Shown: one piece after another, positions 5,239 to 5,769 of the stretch
How the letters are laid out: each line of letters opens with the position of its first letter
Numbering within the stretch: position 1 is the stretch's first letter
Assembly (NCBI GenBank): GCA_964435965.1
Contig: CAYTBB010000078.1
Location: forward strand, 1 to 5,769
Length of the DNA stretch: 5,769 bases
Reading direction: 5' to 3'
DNA from: 20-14-all-45-10 sp964435965
GTDB lineage: Bacteria > Chloroflexota > Dehalococcoidia > GIF9 > AB-539-J10
Made by a program: the position numbers and the translations under genes
The notes under the pieces: model-generated
Told to the model about the DNA's origin: nothing
What the model saw: only the letters and a program-made list of their open reading frames with translations
Database searches by the model: none

Positions 5239-5769
5239 CGGTATTTACGGAGCAGCAGTTCAAGCTAAGGCTATGGTCACCAAGAACCGCCGCATTGAGG
5301 TTATTGATTCTGAGTTAAGAGCAGGTGCGCAGATGCTTTTGGCTATTTTTGCGGCTCAAATAGCCAGGACAGGGGCCAATTTAGACCAAATTGTTGACCG
5401 GGTCAAAAAAGCAATTCCCAGAATCCATATACAAATGACTTTCGATACATTGGAATATCTAAGAAGAGGCGGGCGCCTTAGTAAGGCACAAGCCTTCTTA
5501 GGTAGTTTACTAAAGGTAAACCCAGTTTTGGGGATAAAGGATGGCGGGGCTTTTCCCATTGCCCGCCCCCGCAACCGAGCTCAGGCAATTGACTTTCTGG
5601 TAGATTTTGTCAAAAGTTTCCGCCATATCGAAGCCTTAGCCATCGAGGATGCCACTATTCCTGATGAATTAGAAATATTGGCTCAGCGTCTCAAAGACTT
5701 AGTTCCTCCTGAGCATTTCTATCGTTCCAAGGTAAGCCCGGTAGTAGGGACTCATGTTGGTCCCCATGT
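5183..5769 (+). CDS. DegV family protein, C-terminal part after the frameshift, cut by the window edge
   Basis: From AAA at 5183 this frame stays open to the last base and encodes about 195 residues of DegV protein. In joined numbering it has the helix start KMFSGIY (88-94), where S91 matches Ser93 of FakB1. It then has IDSELRAGAQ (113-122), the hallmark DTLEYLRRGGRLSK (160-173) with R170 matching FakB1 Arg170, and near the end PVVGTHVGP (258-266) with H263 matching His266. Every ligand-contact residue I can check is kept, so selection was acting until recently or still is. The joined protein reaches 267 residues at the edge; a dozen or so more would complete it. An internal ATG at 5219 lacks a ribosome binding site, so independent translation is unlikely. 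The GPG usual after the histidine reads GPH here. Confidence 0.88.

Noticed and set aside
5219..5769. Independent short gene starting at ATG 5219
   Set aside because: There is no ribosome binding site, and the sequence is plainly the continuation of the DegV fold, starting in the middle of it.

Overview
The window looks like a stretch of ordinary bacterial chromosome, moderately AT-rich by eye. It carries five complete genes and one DegV-family gene that is broken by a frameshift and cut by the right edge. Nothing marks it as mobile: I see no transposase, integrase, tRNA, CRISPR array or phage gene. The best taxonomic guess is a member of the Chloroflexota, class Dehalococcoidia or a relative. 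This rests mainly on the N-terminus of the argininosuccinate lyase, which reads LRHRF where most bacteria have LWGGRF and which resembles, from memory, the Dehalococcoides enzyme. The zinc-type L28 protein and the FakA/DegV pair fit that guess but also fit Firmicutes-like lineages, so the assignment is tentative.

Layout, left to right. Positions 1-172 hold nothing recognisable. A promoter-like sequence (173-202) and a short structured leader (207-247) precede a 119-residue single-domain cupin with a GTG start (253-612). A 317-base gene-free stretch (613-929) follows; its right end holds a TTGACA box and a strong dyad directly upstream of argH. argH (930-2333) and rpe (2337-3002) are 3 bases apart and surely cotranscribed. 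rpe converges on rpmB (2999-3181, minus strand), and the two genes share 4 bases at their 3' ends. A 111-base divergent region (3182-3292), rich in TACTA/TAGTA dyads, separates rpmB from a FakA/YloV-type fatty acid kinase gene (3293-4921). After 44 bases that fold into a 12-bp hairpin, a DegV/FakB-type gene begins at 4966. It loses frame at a run of six Ts (5176-5181) and continues in the next frame to the edge.

Functionally there are three blocks. The first is a stand-alone cupin of unknown substrate. The second is a housekeeping pair for the last step of arginine synthesis and for pentose phosphate interconversion. The third is a lipid block in which a FakB-like protein would present a bound fatty acid to the FakA-like kinase to make acyl-phosphate. 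rpmB next to a yloV/fakA gene is a familiar arrangement in Firmicutes, but the small Asp23/YloU gene often found between them is absent here.

I did not find a clearly novel system. The items most worth a second look are regulatory: the hairpin burying the degV ribosome binding site, the dyad cluster between rpmB and fakA, the dyad abutting the argH ribosome binding site, the two-way fold in the cupin leader, and the homopolymer frameshift in degV.
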